Part shown: piece by piece, positions 31,664 through 43,484 of the stretch | Position numbering within the stretch: the first letter of the stretch is position 1 | Layout of the letters: each line of letters starts with the position of its first letter | Source: Prionace glauca | Lineage: Eukaryota > Chordata > Chondrichthyes > Carcharhiniformes > Carcharhinidae | Assembly (NCBI GenBank): GCA_037974335.1 | Contig: CM075760.1 | Coordinates: 35,411,609 to 35,475,608, forward strand | Reading direction: 5' to 3' | Length of the DNA: 64,000 bases | Position numbers and translations under genes: made by a program | The notes under the pieces: model-generated | What the model was told of the DNA's origin: nothing | Databases searched by the model: none | What the model saw: the letters and a program-made list of their open reading frames with translations, nothing else

Positions 31664-31752
31664 GTTTCTGGTGATTTGGGGGAAATGGTTGTGTCAGGAA
31701 GTCAGTGAACAAACCAGCTCCCGGACTGTTGGATTCCGGTCCCAGTGAGCGG

Positions 31753-31762
31753 TATTTAAATA
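31753..31762 (-). promoter_or_regulatory. TATA-like box of the VH promoter
   Basis: TATTTAAATA lies about 90 bp upstream of the leader ATG. No exact octamer (ATGCAAAT or ATTTGCAT) was found in the 300 bp upstream. Confidence 0.6.
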
Positions 31763-31784
31763 CCCGGCAGAAGGGGGCGGCTTT

Positions 31785-31826
31785 CCAGGCGCCGCCTGTT
31801 GATTCCCTGCTGGAGGCGGCGCCTGG
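31785..31826. repeat. Perfect 12-bp inverted repeat upstream of the VH TATA-like box
   Basis: CCAGGCGCCGCC (31785-31796) and its exact reverse complement GGCGGCGCCTGG (31815-31826) flank an 18-nt loop. It begins about 23 bp upstream of the TATA-like box and could form a GC-rich hairpin or bind a dimeric factor. Confidence 0.85.
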
Positions 31827-33654
31827 ATCCACGTCCCACCTTCCACACCCCCAACAGAATGGACTCGGAGATTTACAATAGATTAATATTAAAATGGACA
31901 TTTTATCTGTATCGGGATATTTGTTTGGCTGAAATGTTCATTGTATTGTCCCCATTATTTCTGATGGTGATATTACAGTTCATCATCTCTTTACTTTTAA
32001 AATAACTCATTCCATTGTAAATATGGTGATTTTATTACCACACCCCCAAGAAGAAAATAAATCTGAAAATGATGAACTAACATTTTGGAACATTAGAGAA
32101 TTTTGCAACAACTCCGTGTCTCTGCCACATTACAATAATAAAGCACATTTTATCAGAAGAAATACCATCGATTTCTGTAACTCAATGTGTAGGATATACA
32201 AAGTGATTCTATTTACAGTTTGGTGGCTTTCGCTGTACAAATTGGGTTTGGAGATGAGAAGAAACTCTCACACAATACAATATTTCTCCTTATATTTGAC
32301 AAACTGCCCCAATCTCGAAGACAGGCCTTTGAAAATAATGAGAATCCCAACCTCCTGATAATTAAATAGTGAGTTGACAGAGAAACATAAAATTAAATTG
32401 ATTTTTGATGGAGAAGTTAATGAATCGGAACGGACGCTGAGATCATTAAAGTTCTCCTTCAGCATCCAGGTCATTGCAACTCACTCTATTGGCCACCGGC
32501 TGTCTAACATACACTGGTATTGGGAACACAGGATATCAGGACTTTGCGGCACATTGCACAATATCACAAGAATAAATGTTTTATCTTCCATTGAATCAGG
32601 TTATGAACTGATCATTTCTCCACTCATTGGCAGCTGTGAGAGGAACTCTTCAATCACAGAAATCAGATTATACCGTACAATAGAACACGGTGCTAATCGG
32701 GGACAAGAGACGCTGCTGTTTCAATAGGATGCAGAACTTTCAGAATATTCCAGGAATCCCCGGTGTTCATGTCAGTTTTATGATATTGTTTTAATATTAT
32801 TTCATGTAATTGCACCGATTTTACTTCACTGGGGAACTGGGCCCATCAACATCTCTCTCTCACATTTCATGAAGTGATTAATAAACAGACTTTAATTATT
32901 GGAATGAAATTTACTTGGAAACTATACAAATGAAAAAAATCATCCGGCCACTTTATTGTTTGACATAGTATTTACTCAGGTAATGAACAGGACACTGAAT
33001 GAAAATATTTGATTAGAATGATTGCGATTTAAATTGTGGGAATGAAACATTTACTGTTTAAATGTCTGAATCCCATGTTGTCCATTGATCTTCACGCTAA
33101 TCTGTCCCACACAGTGTTTGGCAGCAATCCAGGCTGCTGTCAAATGCTCAAAGTTATTGACAGGAAACATCTGGGGGTGTTTGTGCAGTAGATCAAACAT
33201 CAGTTTCATCAGAACTGACTGCTTGGCTCCAAGCCAACTTAAAACCCTGCATGTTGTCAGTAAGGTCTATTTATAAACAAATCTACCCAGCAACAGTACT
33301 GGAGGCACTTGAATTTTTGGAAGTTATAAATCTAGATGATGTTTTCCCATCTCTAAAGAAAGGATTATTTTCCACCTTCTCTGGCACCCAATTAACAACA
33401 ATGATGATTTTTCCAACACATCAGGATATTGTGATGGACGGACAGAAATAATCACAGGCAGACTGAAAAATGGCTCAGAGAGCTGATACATGCTGTTATA
33501 TTTGAGCATGCACATTTATATTTTATCTCCTTTTATCTTTCCATGGGATGTTTGTTTGGAAAGACCAACACTCTTTGCCTGTCCCAAATTCCCTTAAATT
33601 GACTGGTTTTCTTGGACACTTCTGTAGATATTAAAGAGTCAGCTATTTGGCTTT

Positions 33655-33845
33655 CAGTCTGCAGTTATATCCTTGTGAGACAATGTAGGGATGGCAGATT
33701 TCCTCCATTGGGGAATCAGAGCGGTTCCAATGATCGCAATTACTATCCATTCCAGATTTATCAATAGAATTCAAAATCTACCTGCGGGAAGGGTCTGACT
33801 TAAATCCCTGTCCTCACATCATTGCCCTGGACCTCTGGCTCACTG
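33655..33845 (-). mobile_element. SINE remnant shared by both duplicates
   Basis: GTAGGGATGGCAGATTTCCT, ATAGAATTCAAAATCTACCTG and GACCTCTGGCTCACTGGAT are the reverse of the SINE at 40625-40930. Its counterpart at 42690-42815 shows it was present before the segmental duplication. Confidence 0.6.
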
Positions 33846-34764
33846 GATCAATTAAAATAATTGATGTCACCATCTACACAAACAATAAATGTATGACTGT
33901 GTTGACACAGGAATGAATGACATATGAATGACTGATGGATGAATGATTGTTGGATGCCTGAATATTTTGATTGAGGGATTAGTGAATGGATTGGTGGATT
34001 CATTGATAAATGGGACTGAATGATGCTGTTCTACATTTCCATATTTGTGTTTGACTACTTCATAAATTGAAACAACTCCTTTATTCAATGTGTGTCCATC
34101 AATCCTTCCAGAGTGTCTGGGTGAAATACATTCCGAGTTTCTCGGGAGTTAGCAAGCTGATCTGTTGAAGAGTAGGGGGAGATTTTCCTGCAGTTCGGAT
34201 GGTTCATTTCTCTGCTGATGCTGAATCTTCATATCCAGGACAGAAAGAGAGAGCATGATTTGGTTGAGGAGGAATGATTGTACTGTATAAAATACTGGTT
34301 CTTTCATATACAACAAATCAATCAACATACCCTCACCCAAATTAGTGAAGGTAACTGGGTGAAAAGTAAATAAGGTAGCAACAGATATATTTGTGAAACT
34401 CACTGGAAAACTACAAGTGGAATATTATTTCCCAAAACAGTGTAATAATGAATCGGAATTTAATGATTCAGTAACTTCACATGAAGTGCCGGTTGTTCCA
34501 TTTATATCATCACTTTGAAAACCATCACACACTCCAGCTATGTACCAGGACTTTCTGTGTGATGATGAGGTGGTGACTTGTCAATGAAGCGCAGAGGCTG
34601 CTGGGTAGCTGTTCATATCCTCGGTCTGAATTAATCCCATTCCCCACTGAATTCTGGGACAGATTTTATTCCTTGGTGTCAAAAAGCCAATGTGTTGTCA
34701 ATAAAGTTTAATATCAATAAATTATACGAAGCAAAGTACAGTTATATATTAAATAGAATGAAAT

Positions 34765-34860
34765 GCCGAAAATAAACAGAAAATACTGGAGAATCTCAGT
34801 AACATCTGTGGAGACAGAATAGAGCCTTTGTTTCACATCTGGATGACCCTTCGGCAGAGT
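34765..34860 (+). mobile_element. SINE/LINE tail fragment
   Basis: AAATACTGGAGAATCTCAGT, AACATCTGTGGAGACAGAAT and CACATCTGGATGACCCTTC match a tail type also at 39545-39640 and, antisense, 35146-35262. Confidence 0.65.
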
Positions 34861-35145
34861 ATCCCTGCTGCTTTGGAGAGATCATCATTGCTTCCTACAA
34901 CGTGTCAGAAAAGCTGCATAAATTTCCTGTGAGATGGGAATAACAGAAATAATAGATACTATTTCGAGACACTCACAAGCTGCATCAATTCACAGAGTGA
35001 TCCCAAATATCAGAACAAACTTCTTCATCCTAAACTAATCAACATCCCAATCACAGACTATATTCTCAAAAAAATCCTAATCCCTGTCCATCCACATGAT
35101 TTCTCAATGTCATCATCCTCTTCAATTTCTTCCAAAAAAAACCAC

Positions 35146-35262
35146 ACTGACTCGAAACGTTGGCTCTATCCTCTCTCCACAGATGCTGTCAGACCCGTTG
35201 AGATTTTCCAGCATTCATTATTTTTGTTTCAGTTTCCAGAATCTGCAGTATTTTGCTTGTAT
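35146..35262 (-). mobile_element. SINE/LINE tail fragment, reverse
   Basis: ACTCGAAACGTTGGCTCTAT, CCACAGATGCTGTCAGACC and AGAATCTGCAGTATTTTGCT are the reverse form of the tail above. Confidence 0.7.
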
Positions 35263-35334
35263 CAAACTGATGAACATAATTGGTGAATTAATTGTTTATC
35301 TGTATGAGTTGATGATAACTTGGAAATTGGAACA

Positions 35335-35545
35335 ACCCCGGCTGTAAATTCCTCTCCAAGACACTCACAAACCTCACTTTGACCACTCCTTTTCTTATGC
35401 TGCGTCGGAGTCCAGGAACACCCTCCCTAAGAGCACTGTCGCTGTACCTACACTGCAGGTTCTGCAGCAATTGAATAAGGCGGCTCACCACCAGCTTACC
35501 GAATGCAATTAGCAATGGGGAATAAATGGGGGCCGAGGCAACGTC
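35335..35545 (+). mobile_element. LINE family B 3' fragment
   Basis: GGAGTCCAGGAACACCCTCC, CTAAGAGCACTGTCGCTGTA, CAGCAATTGAATAAGGCGGC and GCAATGGGGAATAAATGGG match the end of family B. The duplicate at 43485-44180 is longer. Confidence 0.65.
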
Positions 35546-35700
35546 GTTTTCCTATCACAGAGTAATTTTAAATATACTCCTCATTATATATGAATGAGAT
35601 CTGGTGAATGAAATTATTAAATTGCAAATGGATGGTAATTGGTGAAAATAATTACTATCTTTCTGAACTTTTTTTAATATTCTCCTTATTCGGTCCAGTG

Positions 35701-36409
35701 TCATTAATTACTGAGCACTGTCTCAGTTCATGTCTAAGAAGTTCCTATATCAGTAAAACTGTGCGAGACACTGCCTCAGTTTTATTTTCCTTGACAATGT
35801 CATTTTTAAAACTGTTTCTTTCACGGGATAAGGGTCTCATTGGAATTTGGCATTTGATCATCCCCACGTGGCACTCGGCACTAACTCATTACCATTTTCT
35901 TGAAGCAGGCCCCTGTTTATATTAAACTACAGCCTGGCTCTGTTAATACTCTGCTAGACCAGAGCTCAGTTTACATTGCACACGGCATTCTCTCTGGTGA
36001 TGTAATATTTGATACACACCCTGTGTATATATTTCATTGTGGCAATTTTGTTCCTGCACTTAACTATGCCTCTCTTTGAATTATGTTTGTTTTACTCCAC
36101 GGTTTTGTGAGAAGAAGAGATAATTTGTTGGGATAAAAAAGATTGTTATCAGGCAAGATCCAGAAATGGGCAGTATTGGATCACCAGTATTTTATTGTGC
36201 TGTAATTTTCTGTGTTTTTTTTGTTCTTCATTGACAGTGAATGCTACACAGGACTTGATATCCACTTTCACTGAAGCCAGCAGAAGTAGATTTCAGATTT
36301 CTTTTCCTGTGTCCAAAACCTCACACGGTTTGCCCTTGCCGAAGGATGCAGAGAATTGTGTTCTCCCAGCCACTTTAATCATTACTGGCATTGACCAGTG
36401 CAGTAAAAA
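35701..36409. other. Unassigned sequence
   Basis: AT-rich. Scattered phrases such as GTTTACATTGCACACGG hint at a decayed low-complexity family also seen at 53.7-54.6 kb. No gene. Confidence 0.35.
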
Positions 36410-36640
36410 CTGAGACCATGTCTAATACAATATAAACGTGGATATGGACAATTGCAGAAATAAGATTGCATTTACTTTGATACAAACAGAGAGAGATCTA
36501 AATTAATATAAACAGAGACAATGTCTCGTTTAATATAAACAGAAACATGGTGACATACAATATAAGCAGGGACAGCGTCTAATTTAGTACAGACAGATAA
36601 TATATCCAATTTACCATGTGCAAAGACAGACAACATAACA
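36410..36640. repeat. Imperfect ~30-bp tandem repeat
   Basis: Units like TAATATAAACAGAGACAATG recur about seven times with interruptions. The reverse type (TCTGTTTATATTACACAGG) appears at 53850 and 54550. Confidence 0.65.
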
Positions 36641-36779
36641 TTCTACATGCAAGGTAGAATGAGTTAGGGTCCAATGGAAAATAAACGAAGGCATGGCTCA
36701 TAATACGAGCTGACACAGGGTAAATTTACTGTAATATAAAGATACTAGTTCAATCCCATGAAATTTGTAAAGACGGCCG

Positions 36780-37330
36780 ACTCTCCCATCAAAATCTTAC
36801 AGGACAGGAGTAACATGGGGTTCGCTGCAGAATGCAAAGTCCCCTCTGGACTGGCAAATTAATAACTCCTAAATCAGGAATAGCATGAGTGAGATGCAAA
36901 GAGAATCTCCCTCTAAACTATCTAATTCAAACGTTCTTACAACATTATACTGTCTATAAACAGAGTGAAACTCCGTCTATAAATCTGTTCAAACAAAATT
37001 AAGGCAGAAAGAGCATGGACACTCTTCTATGTAAAAACTCTCCTGCACTCTTCCTTCAGAGATCCAAGAGGCAGGTTTAAATTAGTGTTAGGTACAGGAG
37101 AAAGAGCCGTCCACACAGTTCCACAAAACACACCCAGGCTAGGTACAGCAGAGATTAGATAAGGATTAAATCTTCCCTGACAAAGATATATCAACCATTC
37201 ATAAACCAGGAACAATGAGTTCAGACGCAGAGTAAATATTCCTCTACACTGTCCAGTCAAATACTTCAAGGACAGGGACAACACCGGCTAAATATAGGGA
37301 AAGATTTCCCATTGAATCCTTATCATCAGG
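36780..37330. repeat. Degenerate tandem repeat
   Basis: Several imperfect units share CAGAGTAAA(T/C)..TCC(C)TCTACACTGTC, CAAATACTTC and GGACAGG.ACA (for example 37225-37300). This is a diverged satellite-like family. No coding capacity. Confidence 0.55.
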
Positions 37331-37494
37331 TGGAACCGAGGTGAGGTGCAGAAGAAAATGTTTCAAGCATTTCAAGATCATTGATTTCTCAAGAGATCTT
37401 TTAGAGTATATCTCAGTCATGGATTCCAATTTATTGAATTACATTCTTTTAGAAACCTGTACCTGTGGCTGAGAGAATACATTGGGCAAACATT

Positions 37495-37570
37495 GATTTT
37501 ATCGAGCCCGGGGCAGGCTCGAGGGGCTAGATGGCCGACTCCTGCTCCCATTTCTTACGTTATTATGTTC
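37495..37570 (+). mobile_element. CR1-like 3' end fragment
   Basis: GAGGGGCTAGATGGCCGACT followed by CCTGCTCCCATTTCTTACG is a LINE terminus. Confidence 0.6.
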
Positions 37571-38337
37571 TTTTGCTGTGGAGTGAAGACGATGAACCAT
37601 CGTGGAGAGACAAGACGCAGAACAAGACAGGAGAAAGACAGAGAAAGAGATGAAACACAGGAGATGTTCTGTGTTTTCTGTGTGATTACATTTCGGGATC
37701 AGGCGGATTATTTCCTAATTCTGAACATAGATATCATCATGATATTTTTCCTCACATAACTGATGAATAAATAATGTTGAAAAACAACCATTACTGGAAT
37801 CCGTTGATTGATTTGCATGGTTGTCTCTATTTCTGTGCTGTGTTGGTGGGGAAATATTTGTTGTGTTTTTGTCAGTCAGCAATCTCATTTGGAATTACTA
37901 TTTTTGTATTTATTTACATAAATACCTCACTGTTTACAATGAAATGTTCATGACAGAAAAGCTAGATAAACCGTCACTTATTGATCAATTTCAACTCAAA
38001 ATAGCGATTTATTTTAAGAATTTTAACAGTTGGTTCAATATGAATAAAACTTTTTGAACATTCATAACTCCGGCTGTACTTAACTAAAATAAAATAAGAC
38101 ATTTCATTTCAGAATTAGGTCTGAAAGTTCTGATGTCACAATTAATAAAGTATCTGTGAACAGGCTGATATTCCACCGAATGTTAATCTGATTGAGGATT
38201 TAATCTGTTTAAACTCGACTAGTTAAATAAAAAAAACAGATCTGATGTCTGAAATATTCCTTCACAAATAGTGATCACACTCACACGAGGGAAGAATAAA
38301 AAATGTGGTTATCACGAAGAGATACAATTATTTTTGC
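37571..38337. other. Unassigned sequence
   Basis: AT-rich, no recognised element. Confidence 0.35.
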
Positions 38338-38815
38338 TCCCTCACAGGCGACAGGGAAGCGGGTTCGATTCTAACATTGGGTGACTGTGTGTGGTTTTCA
38401 CATTCTATCCATATCCATGTGAGTTTCCTCCGAGTGCTCCAGTTTCCTTCCACAGTCCCAGGATGTGCAGGTTAGGTGGATTGGCTGTGATAAATTGCCC
38501 CTTCGCGCCCAATGATGTGCAAAGTAGAATCATAGAATCCCTACAGTGCAGAAGGAGACCATTTGGTTCATCAAGTCTGCTATCCGGCAGAGCATCCTTC
38601 CCAGGCCCAATGTAAATTGTCTGTGCTAAATTTCCTGTTAGTGTCCAATAATGTGTAGGTTCGGGGGATTAGCCTGTGAATATGTGTGGTTGCCGGGATC
38701 GGATGAAAGCTTGCCTAGGTAGGATGCTGTGCTGGAGAGCCCGCTGCAGAGTTATTGGACCGAATGACCATGTTGAACTGTAGGGATTCTATGATTTTAT
38801 GCTTCTATGATCAGG
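38338..38815 (+). mobile_element. SINE with a reverse SINE fragment nested in it
   Basis: A plus-strand SINE body (38360-38525, with TTCCTTCCACAGTCCCAGGA) is interrupted at about 38528-38620 by the reverse tail of the same class (AGAATCATAGAATCCCTACA). It resumes at about 38621 and ends GAACTGTAGGGATTCTATGA near 38800. Confidence 0.7.
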
Positions 38816-39469
38816 CAGAGCAGTGATTATATTCACATTAATCTCAGCGATTCCAAAGTATTACAAATTATGGGGGAATTTGAATGTATAGAACATTTTA
38901 CCCGACCTCATGTCGCCCCAAAGTTCTTAAAACTCACTGAGGTACCTTTGCTGAATTTAGTCGCTGTTCTCATGTTGTAACTAACCAGGTAAGTTACGTA
39001 CCACAAACTCCCACAAACCCGGTTGTGATAAATGGCCAACAAATTTGCGATTTTATTTGACAAATGAGGTTTTGGGTCGGACATTGGACAGAACAGATTT
39101 GCTGTTCATAATTATATCAAGAGATTTGACATCCTGGCATTGATATTAAATACGAATCTGGTTCTCTCTCTCTCTGATGATACCCATTGAGATGCTGAGG
39201 AGCACTGTTGCTGTTTTAGTTTTAGATTTCCGGAATCTGCAGCAATTTGCACTGATTTTATTGAATCTCTGGATGCGAGCGTCACTGACAAAGCTAACAT
39301 TAATTGGTGATTGTGAACCACCTTGCTGAAACCTGCCCTCTGGATGGGTGACTTTCCACTGCAGGTTTAATACAACTGGGTGGATTTCTCGGATATTTCA
39401 GTGGTGGTGAAGGCTTATTTTCATCACATGGAACTGAAGTCTGTGTAGGACAGACAGGGGAAAGATAGG
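38816..39469. other. Unassigned sequence
   Basis: Includes a small reverse tail (TCCGGAATCTGCAGCAATTTGC, near 39230). This is where D or J segments of the VH pseudogene would be expected; no RSS was found. Confidence 0.35.
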
Positions 39470-40312
39470 AATACTCGGTTTATAGTTATTTGCAAAGAGA
39501 AGATGTTGTTTGAAATATAAAAACAATTCTGTGGATTCTAGAATTCAAACCCAAAGAGAAAATGCTGGAAAATCTCAGCAGGCCTGGCAATATTTGTAAG
39601 GAGAGGGAACAGCTGACGTTTCGAGTCCAGATGTCATGAGACTGTCCAGCAATTTCTCTTCACGTTGTTTTAAGCGTCTTCGGGTGGAATAAATTGATTC
39701 TGAATCTCTGGGGCGGAGGAATTGTGGATTGATCCAAGACTATCATACTGAAGGAGAGACTATAAACCCTATCAGGGACTGGTCGGACCCAAACCATCCA
39801 GTTGCTGCCCATATTGAACATTTTGTCTTTCCAGCTCAGTCTCAGGGAGCCTCAGGGACGCCCGGTTTCTGCCTCTGGCTGAGTCAACACAACCTCCGAT
39901 TCGACACTTTAAAAAAAAACTATGAAAAGAAAACACAACTCACCCCGGGCACACTCTCTAACCTTTTTCCATCGGGAACTAGGTAAAAAACAACGTCTGA
40001 AGACACCACAAACCGACTCAGAAACAATTTCTTTACAGCTGCAATCAGATTTTTGAATGGATCTACCTCGCATTAAATTGATATTTTTCTAGACCCGAGC
40101 TATGACTGCAACATAATATTCTTCACTCTCTCCCTTCCTTCTCTATGCACGGTATGCTCCGTCTGTATAGTGCGCAAGACTGTACTAATGTGTGTGATAA
40201 TAATAAATCAAATAAAATATATCAAAAAACACCGAGGATTATTCCCAGTGAATTGATTGCTGACACTGGAATATTCAACAGACAGCCTAACACTGAGGCA
40301 GAAAGAGTGAGA
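39470..40312 (-). pseudogene. VH pseudogene broken by retroelement insertions
   Basis: Minus-strand pieces match the functional VH in order. The FR3 part is CAAAGAGAAGATGTTGTTTGAA (39492). FR2/CDR1 lie around 39680-39820 (GATTCTGAATCTC, GGGACTGGTCGGACCCAAACC). FR1 is at 39833-39905 (GGGACGCCCGGTTTCTGCCT). The leader intron continues at 40212-40312. A SINE/LINE tail (about 39541-39645) splits FR3, and a LINE 3' end (about 39912-40210) sits in the leader intron. The leader exon and promoter are missing, because homology stops at 40312 and resumes in the flank near 40485. It cannot be expressed as it stands. Confidence 0.82.
39912..40210 (+). mobile_element. LINE 3' end inserted in the VH pseudogene leader intron
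   Basis: The plus strand reads ...RLRNNFFTAAIRFLNGS..., a C-terminal LINE motif, then a 3' tail ending TGTGATAATAATAAATCAAAT. It interrupts sequence that is continuous at 31496-31560. Confidence 0.65.
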
Positions 40313-40624
40313 TCCATTGGAACGTCTCTGCCACTCCAAAAGGTGAAATTATATTTGAGCCTCTGTTATAGAGAAAAAAACAATTTGATTATAAATCAAG
40401 TCCCTTAATTCTGTACCCCTCTTCACAAGAGAATAGACATAAAGAAGATGACATGACCTTATCGGGGTAAAAACGTCAGTCTGATTTGCACATTGCAGCA
40501 AAAATATAATCCATTTGAAGAATTATTATCGATTTATGTAACTAATTGCTGGAATAATTTTATTTCAGGTGTGGGTAGCTGTCACTGTAATTTGGGACTG
40601 GATACAAAAAGGAGGGAAGAAATG

Positions 40625-40930
40625 GCGTCATGTTATCGCGAGGCAATTAATGCACAAACTTAACTAATGTTCTCAGGACCCGACTTCGAATCCCACCACC
40701 ACAGATGGTGGGATTTAAATTCAGTAAAAAAAAGCATCTGGAAATAAGAATCCACTTATGGTCATGATATCATTGTCGATTGTGTAAAACCCTACCTGCT
40801 TCACTAATGTATTTTAGAGAAGGGAATCTGCCGTCCTTACCTGGTCTGACCTATGTGTGATCCAAGAACCACAGCAATGTGATTGGCTCTCACTACCCTC
40901 GGACAAGAAGTAGGCAATAAATTCTGATCA
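40625..40930 (+). mobile_element. tRNA-derived SINE
   Basis: GCGAGGCAATTAATGCACAA, CGACTTCGAATCCCACCACC (B box), CATTGTCGATTGTGTAAAAC, GAATCTGCCGTCCTTACCTG and CCACAGCAATGTGATTGGC. Same family as 18320-18612. Confidence 0.8.
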
Positions 40931-40947
40931 GCCAAAGGTGCCCATGT

Positions 40948-41225
40948 CCATAGAATCATTACAGAGCAGAAGAAGGCCTTTTGGCCTATCAGACCCAAAC
41001 CCACAACATTCCCATCCAAGTCTATCCCCATCACCCCACTTATATTCCCTGCTAATTCTCTTGACACGATTGGACAATTCATCATCGTGGATCAACCTAA
41101 GCGGCATATCCTTGAACAATGTGAGTAAATGAGCAGGCAATTGGAGAATATGCAGACTCCACACAGACAGACCCAAACCGGGAGTTGAACCCGGGTATCC
41201 TGGTGCTTTGTGGCAGAAACCCTAA
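40948..41225 (-). mobile_element. tRNA-derived SINE, reverse
   Basis: It begins with the reverse tail (TAGAATCATTACAGAGCAGA) and ends with the reverse tRNA-like head (GAGTTGAACCCGGGTATCCT). Same family as 446-735. Confidence 0.75.
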
Positions 41226-42814
41226 CATATATGTCACTGTGACATCCACAAATTAATTCAAAAAGGACAATCCTCATGTGATGCAATATTACACGTTAGA
41301 TTTCCCCAGCGGCTCCTTTATCCTGTGAAAATTAACACTGAAAGAAAACTGGTGGACTTATAATTAATTGAGTTGACAGGGAAACATGACATCGACATCA
41401 ACCTTTGACAAAGAATTTATAGAATCCGAATGGACACGGCGATCAGGAAAGTTTTTTGTCAACATCCAAATCATTGCTGCTCATTTTATTGGCCACCGGC
41501 TGTAGAACATTCACTGGTAGTGGGAACTCAGGATATTAGGACTTTGTGGCATATTGCACAATATCACAAAAAATAAATGATTTGTCTTCCACTAAACCAG
41601 GCCGTTTCTTCACACATTGGCAGCTATGAGAGCGACTGTTAAATAATCGAAATCAGATTGTGCTGGACAACAGAACATGGTGCTGATCAGGGATAAGAGA
41701 GGTTGTCTTTTTAAAGAGGTGCAGAACGCTTAGAATATTCCAGGTATCCGCGCTTTTCAAGACAATTGTATGATTTTATTTTACTTTTAATTATTTTCAT
41801 TTTTGGGCCATTGCACTGATCTCATTGGACTGAGGGGGTGGGGAGGTCAAAATCTCTTCCTTGCAGGTCATGAAGTTACTCACAAAGTGGCTTTAATTGT
41901 TGGAAGGACATTTATTTGGAAGTTATACAAATGAAATAGCATCTGGCCAATTTACTCGTTCCCCATACTATTTAATCACAGTGCAGCCCTTTAAAATATT
42001 TGCTTGGAAGGAATACCATTTAAAAACGTTTCTTTATTATGGGAATCAAGCATTTATTGTACAACTGGATAAGTCCCATTTAATCCTTACATATTCGCGC
42101 TAATCTGTTCCACGCAGTATTTGGCAGCAGTCCAACTTGCTGCCAACTGCCCGAAGATATTAACAGGAAGCATCTGACGGTGTTTGTTCAGTAAGTCAAA
42201 GATCTGTTTCCTCAGTACTGAACAGATGGCTGCAAGCCAACTTCAAACTCTTAGCATTGTCAATAGAGCCTATTTATAAACAAATCTGCCCAGCAACAAC
42301 TCGAGGCAATTTTATTATTTTTTAAAGCTGTAAACGTATATGAATGCTTCCCATTTCATTGGAAAAAAAGCCACTCAGATTCTCTGGCACCTTGTTAGTA
42401 ACAATGATGATCTCTCCAACCCAACGAAACACTGTGATGGATGGATAGAAATAAATACAGGCAGATTGTGAGAGTTGATTCAGAGAGGTGATATATCTTA
42501 TACTGCATAAACATGTAGGCTGGTGTTTTATTTCACTTTATTCTTCCATGGGACGTGGGGGTCTCTGGAAAGAACAACATTTATTTCCTGTGCTTAATTC
42601 CTTTTCAGCTGAGTGGTGTGTTAGGGCATCTCAGAAGGAATTGCCCAGTTATATATATGGCGGTCCATCTTGAGTTACACCCTGCTGAGACCAAGTAGGG
42701 ATGGCAGATGTCCTTCACTGGGGAATCAGAGGGTTATCTCGTCGCTATCAGTATGAATCAAAATTTATTGATTGAATTCAAATTCCACCTGCTGCCATGG
42801 TCGGATTTAATCTC

Positions 42815-43390
42815 AATTTAATTTAATTTAATTCCAGAGATTCACCACCCTTTGAGTGAAGAAGTTCCTCCTCAACTCCATTCTAAACTGCCGCCCCCCC
42901 CCCCCCTTATCTTGAGGCTGTGCCCTCTAGTCCTACTGTCTTTTTTGAGCGGGAAAAGTCTCTCCACTTCTATCCTATCCATCCCCTTCATTATCTTATC
43001 GTCTCTATAAGATCCCCCCTCATCCTTCTAAATTCCAACCAGTACAGACCCAGTCTATTCAGCCTCTCTTCAAAGTTCAACCCTCTCATCTCCGGTATCA
43101 GCCGAGTGACCCCCCTCTGCATTCCATCCAAGGCCAAAATATCTTTGCGCAGGTGCGGCGCCCAAAACTGCACACAGTACTCCAGCGGCGGCCTCGCCAG
43201 TACCCTGTACAGTTGCAGCAAGACCTCCCTACTTTTATATCCTTTCCCCCTCGCTATGAAGGCCAGCATTCCATTCGCCTTCCTGATCACGTGCTGCACC
43301 TGCCGGCTGGGTTTTTGCGACTCATGCACAAGGACCCCCAGGTCCCTCTGCACCGTAGCATGCTGCAGTTTTTCGCCCTAGAAAAAGTAA
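42815..43390 (-). mobile_element. CR1 C-terminal fragment
   Basis: The minus strand encodes MQRDLGVLVHESQKPSRQVQ, LEYCVQFWAPHLRKD, GVTRLIPEMRGLNFEERL and WLEFRRMRGDLIETIR over 42991-43353. It then continues into the 3' region with a C/G homopolymer near 42895. Inserted in the duplicated flank. Confidence 0.85.
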
Positions 43391-43484
43391 TTATTTATTT
43401 TTGAGAATTTATTTATTTTTATTTATTTATTTTTGTGAATTTTTACTATTTATTTTTGTGAATGGAGAATTATTGGTAATATTG

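Larger units (their letters stand above)
31827..35700. repeat. VH 5' flank, copy A of a segmental duplication
   Basis: It aligns in order with the VH-pseudogene flank at 40.4-44.3 kb. Shared anchors: GGCCACCGGCTGT (32495 and 41495), TTATAAACAAATCT(A/G)CCCAGCAAC (33270 and 42270), GTAGGGATGGCAGAT (33685 and 42695), and AAATGGATGG(T/C)AA near 35625 and 44255. Within it are a reverse SINE remnant (33655-33845), a plus SINE tail (34765-34860), a reverse one (35146-35262) and a LINE family B end (35335-35545). No intact gene was recognised. Confidence 0.75.

Noticed and set aside
38816-39469. D or J segments belonging to the VH pseudogene
   Set aside because: No heptamer-spacer-nonamer combination or WGQG frame was found.
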